DNA from: Candidatus Trichorickettsia mobilis
GTDB lineage: Bacteria > Pseudomonadota > Alphaproteobacteria > Rickettsiales > Rickettsiaceae
Reading direction: 5' to 3'
DNA: 64,000 bases
Assembly: GCF_034366785.1 (NCBI RefSeq)
Contig: NZ_CP112932.1
Location: 372,001 to 436,000 of the forward strand
Under the pieces are notes generated by a model. That model searched no databases. It saw only the letters and a program-made list of their open reading frames with translations, and had not been told where the DNA came from. Shown here piece after piece: positions 18,570 through 27,975 of the stretch. Position 1 is the stretch's first letter. Every line of letters begins with the position of its first letter. The position numbers and the translations under genes were made by a program.

Positions 18570-18728
18570 TTATTTTTTCTCTTCAGCAGCTTCTTTTTCT
18601 TTGTCTGCTTCTACTTGTCCAGCTGGCACTTGGTTAGCAGCAGGTTTTTTTGCATCAGCTGGCGCGGTGCTAGCAAGAGCAGCAGTTGAGAAGGCTAGGG
18701 CTAGAAGAATTGTAATAATTTTATTCAT
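18570..18728 (-). CDS. Small secreted protein, Ala/Lys/Glu-rich
   Basis: A 52-residue frame starts MNKIITILLALAFSTAALAS, a clear Sec signal peptide with an ALA-type cleavage site near residue 19. The mature part is about 33 residues, Ala/Pro/Glu/Lys-rich and ends EKEAAEEKK. A GAGG ribosome site lies upstream and a strong terminator follows. The signal peptide is nearly identical in DNA and protein to that of the next gene (18849-19031), but the mature parts are unrelated, so this is a tandem duplication with divergent cargo. No family is recognised; the role is unknown. Confidence 0.75.
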   Translation of the reverse strand: MNKIITILLALAFSTAALASTAPADAKKPAANQVPAGQVEADKEKEAAEEKK

Positions 18729-18848
18729 AAGATAAACCTCGTTGTTTTTGTAATGGCGATTATAATATAAAAAGCGAAATCTTCAAGCTAAAATATTGAT
18801 CGTTTGTTATTTTTTTATGATATTGAAAATTTCTTTACTTAAATACAT

Positions 18849-19031
18849 TTAATTGTGCTTTTTATGTTTTTCAGTTTCATGTTTATTATCTGGATGTTCA
18901 GCTTTTTCTTTATGGTGTTCTGTATTTTTATGATGTTCTTTGTTGGTGTTGTCCTCATGTTTTTTGCTATCGGTGGCTATGGCAACAGTTGAGAAAGCTA
19001 GAGCTAGAAGAATTGTAATAATTTTATTCAT
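18849..19031 (-). CDS. Small secreted histidine-rich protein
   Basis: The 60-residue protein has the same signal peptide, MNKIITILLALAFSTVAIA, followed by about 40 strongly charged residues with nine histidines (KEHHKNTEHHKEKAEH and similar). Such a His/Glu/Lys sequence could bind divalent metals, but that is only compositional inference. It lies 120 bp upstream of the paralogous small gene at 18570-18728 and on the same strand; the two may be co-transcribed to the terminator at 18501-18534. Confidence 0.7.
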   Translation of the reverse strand: MNKIITILLALAFSTVAIATDSKKHEDNTNKEHHKNTEHHKEKAEHPDNKHETEKHKKHN

Positions 19032-19208
19032 AAAACTACCTATATTGTTTTTGTAATTTGATTATAATGAAAAAAAACTTAAAGATAAATTTAATAATAA
19101 AGAGCTTAATAGTTATTTTTTTATTTATGGCTTTTATTTAACAGAAGGAAGTTATAAATGAGGCAACTGAGCTGAGAAAGCCTTAGAGAATAGATATAAA
19201 CAAAACAA

Positions 19209-20339
19209 TTAGGAAAAGCAGTGAGGAACAAACCTACTTGAATTTTTAGCAATAGGAGATTTATCTTCACGAATCCCAATGCCAGCAGCTTGCCCATTGA
19301 TTACCCAACTTCCTATAGTAGGATAGTTACCTTCAAAATTTGGTACATTAAACCACTCTTGGTAAATAAAATCCGAGACAACTACAGATTTAGGCAATTC
19401 CATAGTTTCTATAGACTTGCAGAAAAATACCCCATCTCCTTCTCGTCCTTCTTTTATCTTACTCACAAATGTACTTTTTATCTTCTCTGGTGAAGAGTAA
19501 GCCGGTAATAGATAAGGGCAATCTGGAAACAACTCCCATAATACGATGAGAATGTTCTTGTTCTGTAATATCATACGCCAAGCAGGTTCAAAGATCGTTG
19601 TATCTGATTCTAATAAATAAAGAGCAAACTCATCTTTTACCATCCATTCCCAAGGGTATAATTTAAATAAATAAGAAATTTTAAATCCTTCTTCATCACA
19701 AAATTGCTGTTTAAACCACTTCCTACGCAAAGCAATATTCTGTAACTCAAGTACTTTTACTTGTTTTGTCACTTGAAGAGCTGTATCGGCAAGATAAGTT
19801 AGCGTACCATAATCTTCTCCGTTGTCTAAAAACCCACTTAGATGCACCAACGCTCCTGAAGGAATAAGCTCTTGCCACGCTTCAATGAGCTTTTCATGAA
19901 TACTGTTAAATTGATCTGCTTTAAATTTTAAGGACTGCAACCATTCCCATTGAATAACACTTGCTTCAAATAACGCAGTAGGGGTATCAGCGTTGTATTC
20001 AAGCATTTTAGGAGGATTGGTACCATCATAAGCTAAATCAAATCTACCATATAAACTACGAGACTGCTTATGATAGCTTTGCTCAATAAGAGCTATAGAT
20101 AGTGGTGAAAAACCAAAACCTTCATATCTCTTATTTTCAATTATGAATCTCACCGCTTTTTCACACAAATTATGTAAAACTTCTGTAGCCTGCTCTAATT
20201 GATCCACTTGCGTTAAAGATAAGCGATAATAGGCTGACTCATCCCAATAAATTTCATTATCAATTGTATGAAAATAAAACCCTAAATTTTCAACTAAATC
20301 TTGCCATCCCTGCCTTGGATTTATCACTATGCGTTCCAT
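19209..20339 (-). CDS. Glutathionylspermidine synthase-like ATP-grasp enzyme (YgiC/YjfC family)
   Basis: The 376-residue protein shows the GSP synthase C-terminal-like ATP-grasp fold: YGRFDLAYDG, MLEYNADTPTALFEAS and near the end SKIKEGREGDGVFF and VIYQEWFNVP-like substrate and ATP-binding segments. Proteins of this family join an amine or peptide to a carboxylate with ATP; the substrate of the YgiC/YjfC branch is not settled. It is 3 bp downstream of a DUF1190 lipoprotein and in an operon with a DUF350 membrane protein, the same trio as in the ygiBC/yjf loci of enterobacteria. Confidence 0.88.
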   Translation of the reverse strand: MERIVINPRQGWQDLVENLGFYFHTIDNEIYWDESAYYRLSLTQVDQLEQATEVLHNLCEKAVRFIIENKRYEGFGFSPLSIALIEQSYHKQSRSLYGRFDLAYDGTNPPKMLEYNADTPTALFEASVIQWEWLQSLKFKADQFNSIHEKLIEAWQELIPSGALVHLSGFLDNGEDYGTLTYLADTALQVTKQVKVLELQNIALRRKWFKQQFCDEEGFKISYLFKLYPWEWMVKDEFALYLLESDTTIFEPAWRMILQNKNILIVLWELFPDCPYLLPAYSSPEKIKSTFVSKIKEGREGDGVFFCKSIETMELPKSVVVSDFIYQEWFNVPNFEGNYPTIGSWVINGQAAGIGIREDKSPIAKNSSRFVPHCFS

Positions 20340-20342
20340 TAC

Positions 20343-20747
20343 TTATCCACCGAAACTAAAACCGTGTTTACCAAAACCTCCTGATCGTGGCTTTGCGCCC
20401 CACCATGATCCACCCCATCCGCCGCCGCTCCACCATCTTCTTTTCGATTTTTGTTCATATACAGGATATCCATCATCTGGTAAACTTACAGTGAACCCTT
20501 TCATTACTGGTGCATATCCATTAAGCCACATCTCACATTGTTCATATTGTTGCTGACATTGCTCGACAGTTGTAGGGATTTTGTCATAATCTTTATTCAC
20601 TGCTTTAGTGTATGCAGTATCACATATGATCATGCTATAATCTTCTTTACAATCAAGAACACTGTGATAAGTTTTGGCTTGTCTATCACAACTCGTCAGA
20701 AATACACTACACATAAGGTATAATGAAATATTTTTTGACCTTCTCAT
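20343..20747 (-). CDS. DUF1190 (YgiB-like) lipoprotein
   Basis: The start at 20747 (MRRSKNISLYLMCSVFLTSC) is preferred: it follows the upstream stop by two bases and gives a direct lipoprotein signal with lipobox FLTSC; a start at 20765 would overlap the previous gene. The mature 115 residues contain paired cysteines (DCKEDYSMIICD, EQCQQQYEQCE) and a Gly/Trp-rich tail (GGGWGGSWWG). This is the YgiB/YjfM pattern. It probably sits in the outer membrane or at the periplasmic face and works with the adjacent ATP-grasp enzyme in an unknown pathway. Confidence 0.85.
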   Translation of the reverse strand: MRRSKNISLYLMCSVFLTSCDRQAKTYHSVLDCKEDYSMIICDTAYTKAVNKDYDKIPTTVEQCQQQYEQCEMWLNGYAPVMKGFTVSLPDDGYPVYEQKSKRRWWSGGGWGGSWWGAKPRSGGFGKHGFSFGG

Positions 20748-20749
20748 GA

Positions 20750-21139
20750 TTAATAGCTCATGCATCCTGCATTTAAAATCCCTACTATTAAAGAAATAAA
20801 AGCTAAGAAAAGCGAACCAGCTATATTATTTTCAGTAACATTCTTTTTTAACTCCGGAATAAATACTCGTGCTAGAACATAAACCATCAATTGAATTGAA
20901 GCTGCCACTACACCCCAAACGACTACTTCCTCAATAAACTGGCTATGTATAAGAATAGTAGCTAACGGCAAAACAAAACCAATAAGCGCACCACCAAAGC
21001 TAATTACTGCTGAGATATTATTCTCCTTTATTAGTTTAAAGCTATTGTAAGGTGTTATTCCTTCATATAACCACGTAAAAATGAGTGTTAATAATAGTGC
21101 GGTGCCGAAATAAGTAATAAAATTTATTATAATTACCAT
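20750..21139 (-). CDS. DUF350 (YjfL-like) membrane protein
   Basis: The 129-residue protein has four hydrophobic segments and the DUF350 signature NNISAVISFGGALIGFVLPL. It is the first gene of the three-gene operon with the DUF1190 lipoprotein and the GSP-synthase-like enzyme. Its role is unknown in any organism to my knowledge. The 144 bp upstream hold no recognisable gene. Confidence 0.85.
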   Translation of the reverse strand: MVIIINFITYFGTALLLTLIFTWLYEGITPYNSFKLIKENNISAVISFGGALIGFVLPLATILIHSQFIEEVVVWGVVAASIQLMVYVLARVFIPELKKNVTENNIAGSLFLAFISLIVGILNAGCMSY

Positions 21140-21283
21140 ATAAACTGACTCATTATAGTACTAATTCGCGATTATAGAGTGAAAATTTCATTGATCAACA
21201 ATTCACTGCAAGTTTTAGCTGAAGGCAAAAGGTTGTAGAATGGGCATTGAGTTCTTAGAATATTTTGAAACTCGTAATCATAG

Positions 21284-21919
21284 TTATAATGATTTGGTAT
21301 AATACTGTTCTCCAATGGCAATCTCTTCACGACTATTAGCTCGTCGCCACTCATTGCTATCCCTTAAAGAATAAATACACCCACAATATTCCTGTTTATA
21401 AAAATGCTCACGTTTGGCAATATTATACATATTACTACTACCGCCATTTTTTCGCCAATTACAAGTCCAATATGTTATTCCTTCATAATGAGAAGCAGCA
21501 CGAAGTCCAGATTGATTAATCTGCTCCATATCCTTCCACCGAGAAATCCCCAAGGAACTGGTAATGACTTTAAAGTCATTTTCATAAGCATATAAAGCAG
21601 TGCGCTCAAAGCGCATATCAAAACACATAGAACAACGCTTGCCTCGCTCTGGTTCATATTCCATACCTTTTGCTCTAGCAAACCAGTTTTGAATATCATA
21701 ATCAGCATCTATAAACTGTATGCCCATCTTTTCAGCAAATCTGATATTTTCTTGCTTACGTATTTCATATTCTTTCTTAGGATGAATATTAGGATTATAA
21801 AAAAAGATAGTTAATGCAATACCAGCTTCAATTACTTTCTCCATTGGTTCTCCAGAACAAGGAGCACAACATGAGTGCATTAATATCTTCTTTTCACCAT
21901 TTGGTACTTGAAAGGTCAT
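21284..21919 (-). CDS. queH: Epoxyqueuosine reductase QueH
   Basis: The 211-residue protein has the QueH (former DUF208) cysteine set: [11 protein letters not shown] near the N-terminus, RCSMCFDMR in the middle and EYCGCIYS near the C-terminus. These bind a 4Fe-4S cluster and an adjacent iron. QueH performs the last reduction in making queuosine in anticodon position 34. The start codon shares one base with the stop of the upstream MFS gene. Confidence 0.93.
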   Translation of the reverse strand: MTFQVPNGEKKILMHSCCAPCSGEPMEKVIEAGIALTIFFYNPNIHPKKEYEIRKQENIRFAEKMGIQFIDADYDIQNWFARAKGMEYEPERGKRCSMCFDMRFERTALYAYENDFKVITSSLGISRWKDMEQINQSGLRAASHYEGITYWTCNWRKNGGSSNMYNIAKREHFYKQEYCGCIYSLRDSNEWRRANSREEIAIGEQYYTKSL

Positions 21920-23226
21920 TATGTTAAAGCTCTATATTCTCGTGATAAATTTTCTGATTCTTTATGGTCTAATATAATCTCTTCAGCTAAATTCTTTCTA
22001 TAAGTCTCTTTATAAAACTTTAGTACTATTAAAGAAATCACTGCAAGAAACATCAAATAATACGACAATGCATATTTATCCTTGGTATATTCCACTAATA
22101 TCACTCCCATCATTGGTGCTGAACCGCCAAATATTGCTGCACTCAGATTATATGATAAAGCAACACCGGTGAAACGTACTCTGGTCGGGAAAATCTCTAC
22201 TAACAGGGTTGGAATTGGCCCCATATATATAGCTATTATTCCAGCAAATAGGATTTGCGATAATACCGCCAAAGTATAATCCATTGACCCAAGTAGCTTG
22301 AATATTGGATAAACTAATAATATCATCAATAATATTCCAGCAAGCAAAACTGGTTTACGTCCAATTTTATCAGAAACAAAAGCAGAAATTGGAAAAACTA
22401 TGATCATGGTAGTTAAAATTATTCCACATACCATTGAACTCTGAGCTCGAGTATAACCTAGAGTCTGCATGAAATTCTCAATAAATACCGTAGCAGTATA
22501 AAAAGGCGCTGTCACCGTAATATAAAGCCCTATTGCTACTAATAATTGAGTTCGATATTTCGTCACGATTTCACGTAATGGATATCGTGCTAAATTACCG
22601 TTCTCTTTTGCTGCACTATATAATGGGCTCTCAGACAAATTTTTTCTGATATACAAGCCTATTCCACCAATAAACAAACCGGCTACAAATGGTAACCGCC
22701 ATCCCCAAGCAAATAATGCTTCTTGAGACATAAAATATGAAAAAGCATTTGCAGTTATCACACCTAACAACATTCCAATACACATACTAGCAAAAGCTGC
22801 ACTACCAGCAAGCCCACGCTGTCTTATACTGGCATGTTCCACTATATAGGCTATACAGCCACTAAATTCTCCACCTAATGCAAAACCCTGGATCAATCTA
22901 ATAATAACCAGAATTATTGGTGCCGCTAGTCCAATAGTTGCATAGCTCGGCAACAATCCAATGCCTGCAGTAGGTATTGCCATAGTTAATATGCCAATTA
23001 CTAAAGCAATCCGTCTACCGAATTTATCGCCAATACTACCAAATAATACACCACCTAACGGCCGGACAATAAATCCAGAAGCAAATACTGCAAATGTCAG
23101 TATTTCCTTAATCTCGGAATCAGGAAAAAAATGTTGAGCTATAATAGGCGCAAACTGAGCATATAATGCATAATCGTACCATTCCAGAGCATTACCAATC
23201 ATTCCAGATATTATAATTTTTTTCAT
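21919..23226 (-). CDS. MFS transporter, ProP-like osmolyte/proline:H+ symporter family
   Basis: The 435-residue carrier has twelve predicted membrane segments and the metabolite:H+ symporter motifs [20 protein letters not shown] at the N-terminus, [10 protein letters not shown] (loop 2-3) and [10 protein letters not shown] (loop 8-9). Rickettsial genomes carry several ProP-like paralogues importing osmolytes or metabolites from the host. The substrate cannot be assigned. It overlaps queH by one base. Confidence 0.88.
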   Translation of the reverse strand: MKKIIISGMIGNALEWYDYALYAQFAPIIAQHFFPDSEIKEILTFAVFASGFIVRPLGGVLFGSIGDKFGRRIALVIGILTMAIPTAGIGLLPSYATIGLAAPIILVIIRLIQGFALGGEFSGCIAYIVEHASIRQRGLAGSAAFASMCIGMLLGVITANAFSYFMSQEALFAWGWRLPFVAGLFIGGIGLYIRKNLSESPLYSAAKENGNLARYPLREIVTKYRTQLLVAIGLYITVTAPFYTATVFIENFMQTLGYTRAQSSMVCGIILTTMIIVFPISAFVSDKIGRKPVLLAGILLMILLVYPIFKLLGSMDYTLAVLSQILFAGIIAIYMGPIPTLLVEIFPTRVRFTGVALSYNLSAAIFGGSAPMMGVILVEYTKDKYALSYYLMFLAVISLIVLKFYKETYRKNLAEEIILDHKESENLSREYRALT

Positions 23227-23421
23227 CTACAACACCTCATTTAATACTATTTTTATGAAGTTGATCAAGTATACACCATTTTTAATATCATAATTCTTAA
23301 CTCGTGCAATAAATTTTTACAGAATCTAGATTAAATCAAGAAAATGGTTTATAATATAGCTGAATATAGCAAAGATTTCGGAAATGACATGGATAGCGTA
23401 GTCACCTGTCATTACCTAATT

Positions 23422-23491
23422 ACACACGTCAAGTTAAGAAAAAGCCTCGCAATATGGTTCGCATCGTCTTTTTCTTAACTTGACATGTGTG
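23422..23491. repeat. 70-bp palindrome; possible bidirectional terminator
   Basis: ACACACGTCAAGTTAAGAAA and its inversion at 23467-23491 form a near-perfect 23-bp stem with a 22-base loop. It lies in the gap between the divergent MFS gene and ntrY. Half-arms with the same CAAGTTAAG core recur near 14567 and 46583. The rest of this 334-bp gap holds no gene. Confidence 0.7.
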
Positions 23492-23560
23492 TGTATCACT
23501 TAACTGATCAACGCCATAACACCTATAACACTATAAATATTAAATATAATACTTCAGTCA

Positions 23561-25396
23561 ATGTTTAGCCACACTATACTCTTGTTAAGAAAACACTATA
23601 CTAAAAGCAATAAATTATTATTGCTTTTAGTAGTAACGGCTATTGTTTTATCAATTTTTACATATAGCACGATTACTAAAGAAACAAATGTATTAGGGCC
23701 TGACCCGAGCAAAGTTATAGGATTAATTCTGGTTGATCTAATAATTTTTTTAGCTCTTGGTATTGTCTTAGCATATAAAACCTTTAAACATTCTGCCAAT
23801 AAATCTACCAGTAATACTTCTAAATTACAAAACCGAATCATTGTCGCTTTCAGTCTAGTGGCTGCTGTTCCTACAATAATTGTTTCGGTATTTTCAGCGT
23901 ATTTTTTTAATTTTGGCTTACAAATATGGTTTGATAAAAAAATATCTACAGTACTGGATCAATCAATTAGCGTTGCTGAATCATACCTTGTAGAACATAC
24001 TATACGCTTAAAAGAAAGTGCAGCAGCATCTGCAGATGACCTTAGTGAAATGTATTATGATTTGATTCACAATCCGACTTATTTTGCCAAAGCATTAAAT
24101 GCTGAAGCTGAAATGCGTTCTTTAGACGAAGCAATAGTGTTTCAAAAAACTACTAATACCATTCTGGCTCAAACTTCATTAAGTTTCTCCTTAAGTTTTA
24201 CTACCATACCAATGCATCTAATTGAAAAAGCTGACCGCGGTGAAATAGTTGAAATTACTTCTGACCCCACTAAAATTAGAATGCTGATAAAACTACGAGA
24301 ATATAATGATACTTATTTGTTAGTGGGCAGAATTATCGACAGCAAAATTATCGATCATATTGATAAAACCAATGGTGCGGCTAGCAGTTACTACCAGCTT
24401 AAAACTCATATCTCCAGTATGCAGATCAAATTCTCGATGATCTTTATTTTTATAGCATTATTACTATTATTAGCAGCTATAAGTTGGGGAGCAATTTTTG
24501 CCGGTCAAATAGTTAGCCCTATCCATAAATTAGTAATTGCAACAGAAAAAGTAAAAGATGGAGACTTAACTATTCAAGTACCGGAAGAAAACTTAAATAA
24601 TGACGAGATTAAGGTTTTATCTTCCGCATTCAATAGAATGATTCAACAAATTAATCGTCAGCAACGAGATCTGTTAATTGCTCAACGAGCTCTTGCATGG
24701 TCAGATGTAGCGCGTAGAGTAGCTCATGAAATAAAAAACCCTCTCACTCCAATACAACTTTCAGCAGAAAGGCTATTTAAAAAATTTCGTCATGAAATTT
24801 CAGATCAAACTGCATTCGACCGATACATAAACACTATTACCCGTCATATCAATGACATTAAAAAAATTGTTTCTGAGTTTGTAAATTTTGCTCGATTGCC
24901 ATTACCTACTTTTACTAAATGTGAATTAGTATCGTTAATAAAAGATATGGTTGATTCAAGGAAATCAATTAACGATAAAATTACTTACAACTTATCCAGC
25001 AGTGAAAAAACTATAGATTTTGTTGGTGATATAACACAACTTCATCAAATTATGCTTAACTTGCTAAAAAACGCTGAAGAAGCCACAGAAAAAACAACTC
25101 AACCAATAATTAGCGTTTCTATAACCAAAACTGCTGATTTAGTATGTGTTATTGTTGCAGATAATGGCTCTGGATTTGCCATGGAATTGCTGAACAACGC
25201 CACTGAAGCTTACGTTACCAACAGATCAAAAGGCACAGGTCTAGGACTTGCTATAGTTAAAAAAATTACTCAGGATCATTTCGGCTCACTGGAAATAAGT
25301 AATGCTCCACAGGGTGGAGCTATAATAAAGTTAACATTCAACTTAACTGAATTAAAATCTAAGTTACAACATAGATTACAAAATGTTAACTTTTAA
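23561..25396 (+). CDS. ntrY: NtrY-like sensor histidine kinase
   Basis: The 611-residue kinase has N-terminal membrane segments (about 20-40, 50-72, 88-112), an extracytoplasmic region, another helix (about 288-310), a HAMP domain (about 312-365), then the H-box ARRVAHEIKNPLTPIQLSAE with H389, the N-box LLKNAEEA, G1 DNGSGFA and G2 GTGLGLAIVKK. Unlike NtrY of free-living alphaproteobacteria there is no room for a PAS domain between HAMP and H-box, which explains the short length. It pairs with NtrX 441 bp downstream. The signal is unknown. Confidence 0.9.
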   Translation: MFSHTILLLRKHYTKSNKLLLLLVVTAIVLSIFTYSTITKETNVLGPDPSKVIGLILVDLIIFLALGIVLAYKTFKHSANKSTSNTSKLQNRIIVAFSLVAAVPTIIVSVFSAYFFNFGLQIWFDKKISTVLDQSISVAESYLVEHTIRLKESAAASADDLSEMYYDLIHNPTYFAKALNAEAEMRSLDEAIVFQKTTNTILAQTSLSFSLSFTTIPMHLIEKADRGEIVEITSDPTKIRMLIKLREYNDTYLLVGRIIDSKIIDHIDKTNGAASSYYQLKTHISSMQIKFSMIFIFIALLLLLAAISWGAIFAGQIVSPIHKLVIATEKVKDGDLTIQVPEENLNNDEIKVLSSAFNRMIQQINRQQRDLLIAQRALAWSDVARRVAHEIKNPLTPIQLSAERLFKKFRHEISDQTAFDRYINTITRHINDIKKIVSEFVNFARLPLPTFTKCELVSLIKDMVDSRKSINDKITYNLSSSEKTIDFVGDITQLHQIMLNLLKNAEEATEKTTQPIISVSITKTADLVCVIVADNGSGFAMELLNNATEAYVTNRSKGTGLGLAIVKKITQDHFGSLEISNAPQGGAIIKLTFNLTELKSKLQHRLQNVNF

Positions 25397-25631
25397 CCTT
25401 TTTGTAAAGAAAAAAGGCTAATGTGGCAAAAATACAGTAAAAATTGTTGCTTTATTTTTTATGAATAGCTAATCTGAACAATAGTTAAAGAGCTGAATTC
25501 ATTTTAGCTTCTTTAAAAGAGATCTTGAATAGATCCCAAAGGCTTTTTGGAACTACTTAGAATTCGCCTGAAAGTCGACTGTCAAAGCAGATTCTAAGCT
25601 ATTGTAAGAGAGTATTCAATAAACTATGTCA

Positions 25632-25760
25632 AATTGTCATTGTGGAGAGCTTTGCCCGAAACAATCTAGAAAGGCTTGCTAACTCTTTACAAACTGGGTT
25701 GCCACAGCCAGTTATGACTTCGCAATGACGTATTTTAACTTAATTGACATAGTTCATTGA
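25632..25760. repeat. REP-like repeat in the ntrY-ntrX gap
   Basis: Begins TGTCATTGTGGAGAGC and ends TTCGCAATGACG, the same ends as the other REP-like sequences in this window. It is followed by AATTGACATAGTTCATTGAA, which recurs with one change at 62352-62371. The rest of the 441-bp gap is AT-rich and shows no gene. Confidence 0.6.
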
Positions 25761-25837
25761 ACACTCTCGTTTGTAATGAATCTACATTCGGCAAGTAATA
25801 ACCATTCTTTATACACATTATATATAGGTAATTTATT

Positions 25838-27271
25838 ATGTCTTTAGATGTTCTTATAATTGACGATGAAGCTGATATTCGTGACCTGATTTCAGATATT
25901 TTAAAAGATGAAGGGTTTAATTCAAGAGTAGCCGCAAATAGCACTCAAACCTTTAAATTGATTTCTGAGAAAGTTCCTTCTGCAATAATTCTCGATATAT
26001 GGTTACAAGGGAGCGATTTAGATGGTCTTGGCATCTTAGAAATTATCAAAAAACGCTATCCATTAATGCCAGTAGTAGTTATTAGTGGACACGGCACTAT
26101 AGAAACAGCAGTTAGTGCAATTAAAATGGGAGCTTATGACTATTTAGAAAAACCATTTACTCATGATCGATTGATGATTGTATTAAAAAGAGCTTGTGAA
26201 GCCGCAAAACTAAAACGTGAAAATCTAGATCTAAAGTCAAAAGTAGTAGACAAAACAGAATTAGTAGGAGCATCTTCTTCTACAATTAAACTTAAGTCTG
26301 ATATTGAAAAAGTAGCTCCCACTTCTGGTAGAGTAATGATTCATGGTGAAATGGGTAGTGGCAAAGAATTAGCAGCACGTTTAATACATAAAAAATCCAA
26401 GAAAGCTCATGGCCCATTTATTGTATTTAGCCCAACTTGTATGTCTACAGACAAAATGCAGCAAGAATTATTTGGAGAACCTGAACGCCAAGATGCTAAT
26501 AGTGTTTTTACTAAACGTCTTAGCGTGCTGGAAGCTGCTAATAATGGCACCATCTATATTGATGAGGTTGGTGACTTAGCAATGCCTATCCAAATAAAAC
26601 TACTGAAATTTTTACAAGATCAAATACTTGAAAAACCTGCAACCGGCAAAAGCTTAAAAGTAGATATAAGGTTTATTACTGCTACTACCAAAAATTTGCA
26701 AAATGAAATTAATCAAGGTCGCTTTAGACAGGATTTATATTATCGTTTAAATGTAGTACCGATTAAAGTACCTTCTCTATCTGAAAGAAAAGACGATATT
26801 CCTTTATTAGTAAAATATTTTATAAAGCAGCTGGCCAAATTTTCAGGACTTAAGGAACGAGAGTTTTCAGAAGATACTATGGCTGCGCTACAGGCTTATA
26901 ATTGGTCAGGTAATGTCCGTCAATTAAGAAATGTAATAGAATGGACTTTGATCATGAATCCTGTTTCCGTTGGCGGTTACGAAATAATTAAGCCAGATAT
27001 GCTACCATCAGATATTTTAAATCATGGAGTAACCATAACTAAACCCGATAATAATCTTGATATGATGTCGATGCCCCTTAGAGAAGCACGAGAAGTATTT
27101 GAGAGACAATATTTATCGGCTCAAATGAGTCGCTTTAATAACAATATTTCTAAAACCTCATCGTTTGTAGGTATGGAACGCTCGGCATTACATCGTAAAT
27201 TAAAGCTACTTAGTATACATACAGCCAGTGCAAAAATGAGAGATGAAGAATACCAAGAAGAACAATTATGA
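25838..27271 (+). CDS. ntrX: NtrX-like response regulator without the sigma-54 contact loop
   Basis: The 477-residue protein has a receiver (about 1-125, phosphoacceptor D53 in [10 protein letters not shown]), an AAA+ central domain (Walker A GEMGSGKE, Walker B IDEVGDL, arginine-finger region [10 protein letters not shown]) and a C-terminal Fis-type helix-turn-helix ([15 protein letters not shown]). The GAFTGA motif that contacts sigma-54 is missing: the sequence runs [19 protein letters not shown]. Rickettsiales lack sigma-54, so it should regulate through sigma70 or as a repressor (inference). Its stop overlaps the bioY start by four bases. Confidence 0.92.
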   Translation: MSLDVLIIDDEADIRDLISDILKDEGFNSRVAANSTQTFKLISEKVPSAIILDIWLQGSDLDGLGILEIIKKRYPLMPVVVISGHGTIETAVSAIKMGAYDYLEKPFTHDRLMIVLKRACEAAKLKRENLDLKSKVVDKTELVGASSSTIKLKSDIEKVAPTSGRVMIHGEMGSGKELAARLIHKKSKKAHGPFIVFSPTCMSTDKMQQELFGEPERQDANSVFTKRLSVLEAANNGTIYIDEVGDLAMPIQIKLLKFLQDQILEKPATGKSLKVDIRFITATTKNLQNEINQGRFRQDLYYRLNVVPIKVPSLSERKDDIPLLVKYFIKQLAKFSGLKEREFSEDTMAALQAYNWSGNVRQLRNVIEWTLIMNPVSVGGYEIIKPDMLPSDILNHGVTITKPDNNLDMMSMPLREAREVFERQYLSAQMSRFNNNISKTSSFVGMERSALHRKLKLLSIHTASAKMRDEEYQEEQL

Positions 27272-27975
27272 GAGAGTTACTTAATTATTATAGCAACGAC
27301 TGCAATTTGCTTTTTAAAAAATATGCAAGTTTATTACAAATTATTTTTGGTGTCTTAGCATTAGCTGCTAGTAGTCAATTGAGCATTCCTCTAAAGCCAG
27401 TGCCTATTACTTTTCTTACAATGATGATAAGCCTGATTGGATTAATATATAAACCATATCTTGCTTTTACCACAGTTGGTATTTATTTAATCTGTGGCGT
27501 ATGTGGATTGCCAGTGTTTAGCAAATATAACTACGGAATAGAATATGTAATGGGAACAACTGGTGGATATTTGATAGGGTGTATGATTGCAGCTCCTATA
27601 ATGAGTATACTAAAAAATAGACCTCTTTTAAAACTCGCATCAAAGAGAGGATTTGAAGGAGACACTGCAGCTTGGTCCACAGCGTACTTTTGGTTTGTTT
27701 CGGATTCGAGTACCGCGCCAAAGTACAAATCATCTGCAGAAGTAGAGTTTCAAAAGAGGTCTAATAATATATCGCAAAAATTTTGGCCTGTTGCATTTTG
27801 CTGTTTTATTGGACATATTATAATTTATTTTTTTGGTATTACCTGGCTTAGCCAATTTATGAGTTTTAATAATGCAATATATAATGGGTTTATTGTATTT
27901 ATTCCTAGCGGCATAGTAAAAATACTAATATTTTCATATTTATTCTCTTATATTAAAAGTAAAGTCCAAATATGA
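27268..27975 (+). CDS. bioY: Biotin transporter S-component BioY with in-frame repeat insertion
   Basis: The 235-residue membrane protein shows BioY features: [20 protein letters not shown] near the N-terminus, [15 protein letters not shown] and [18 protein letters not shown]. It should bind and import biotin with an ECF module or alone. Residues of about 117-165 ([15 protein letters not shown] through EFQKRSNN) are absent from normal BioY, which is about 190 long. They are encoded by a 146-bp palindromic element (27618-27763) that keeps the frame open and falls in the cytoplasmic loop between TM4 and TM5. Overlaps of four bases with both neighbours indicate an operon. Confidence 0.9.
   Translation: MRELLNYYSNDCNLLFKKYASLLQIIFGVLALAASSQLSIPLKPVPITFLTMMISLIGLIYKPYLAFTTVGIYLICGVCGLPVFSKYNYGIEYVMGTTGGYLIGCMIAAPIMSILKNRPLLKLASKRGFEGDTAAWSTAYFWFVSDSSTAPKYKSSAEVEFQKRSNNISQKFWPVAFCCFIGHIIIYFFGITWLSQFMSFNNAIYNGFIVFIPSGIVKILIFSYLFSYIKSKVQI
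27618..27763. repeat. 146-bp palindromic element, family 2, copy B, inside bioY
   Basis: Arms TAGACCTCTTTTAAAACTC (27618-27636) and GAGTTTCAAAAGAGGTCTA (27745-27763) are inverted copies with one mismatch. The interior shares TTTGGTTTGTTTCGGATT and AGAAGTAGAGTTT with the element at 11061-11207. The whole element is read through in the bioY frame. Confidence 0.88.

Noticed and set aside
25397-25425. Terminator after ntrY (CCTTTTT/AAAAAAGG)
   Set aside because: The stem is almost all A-T and lacks a downstream T run, so support is too weak.
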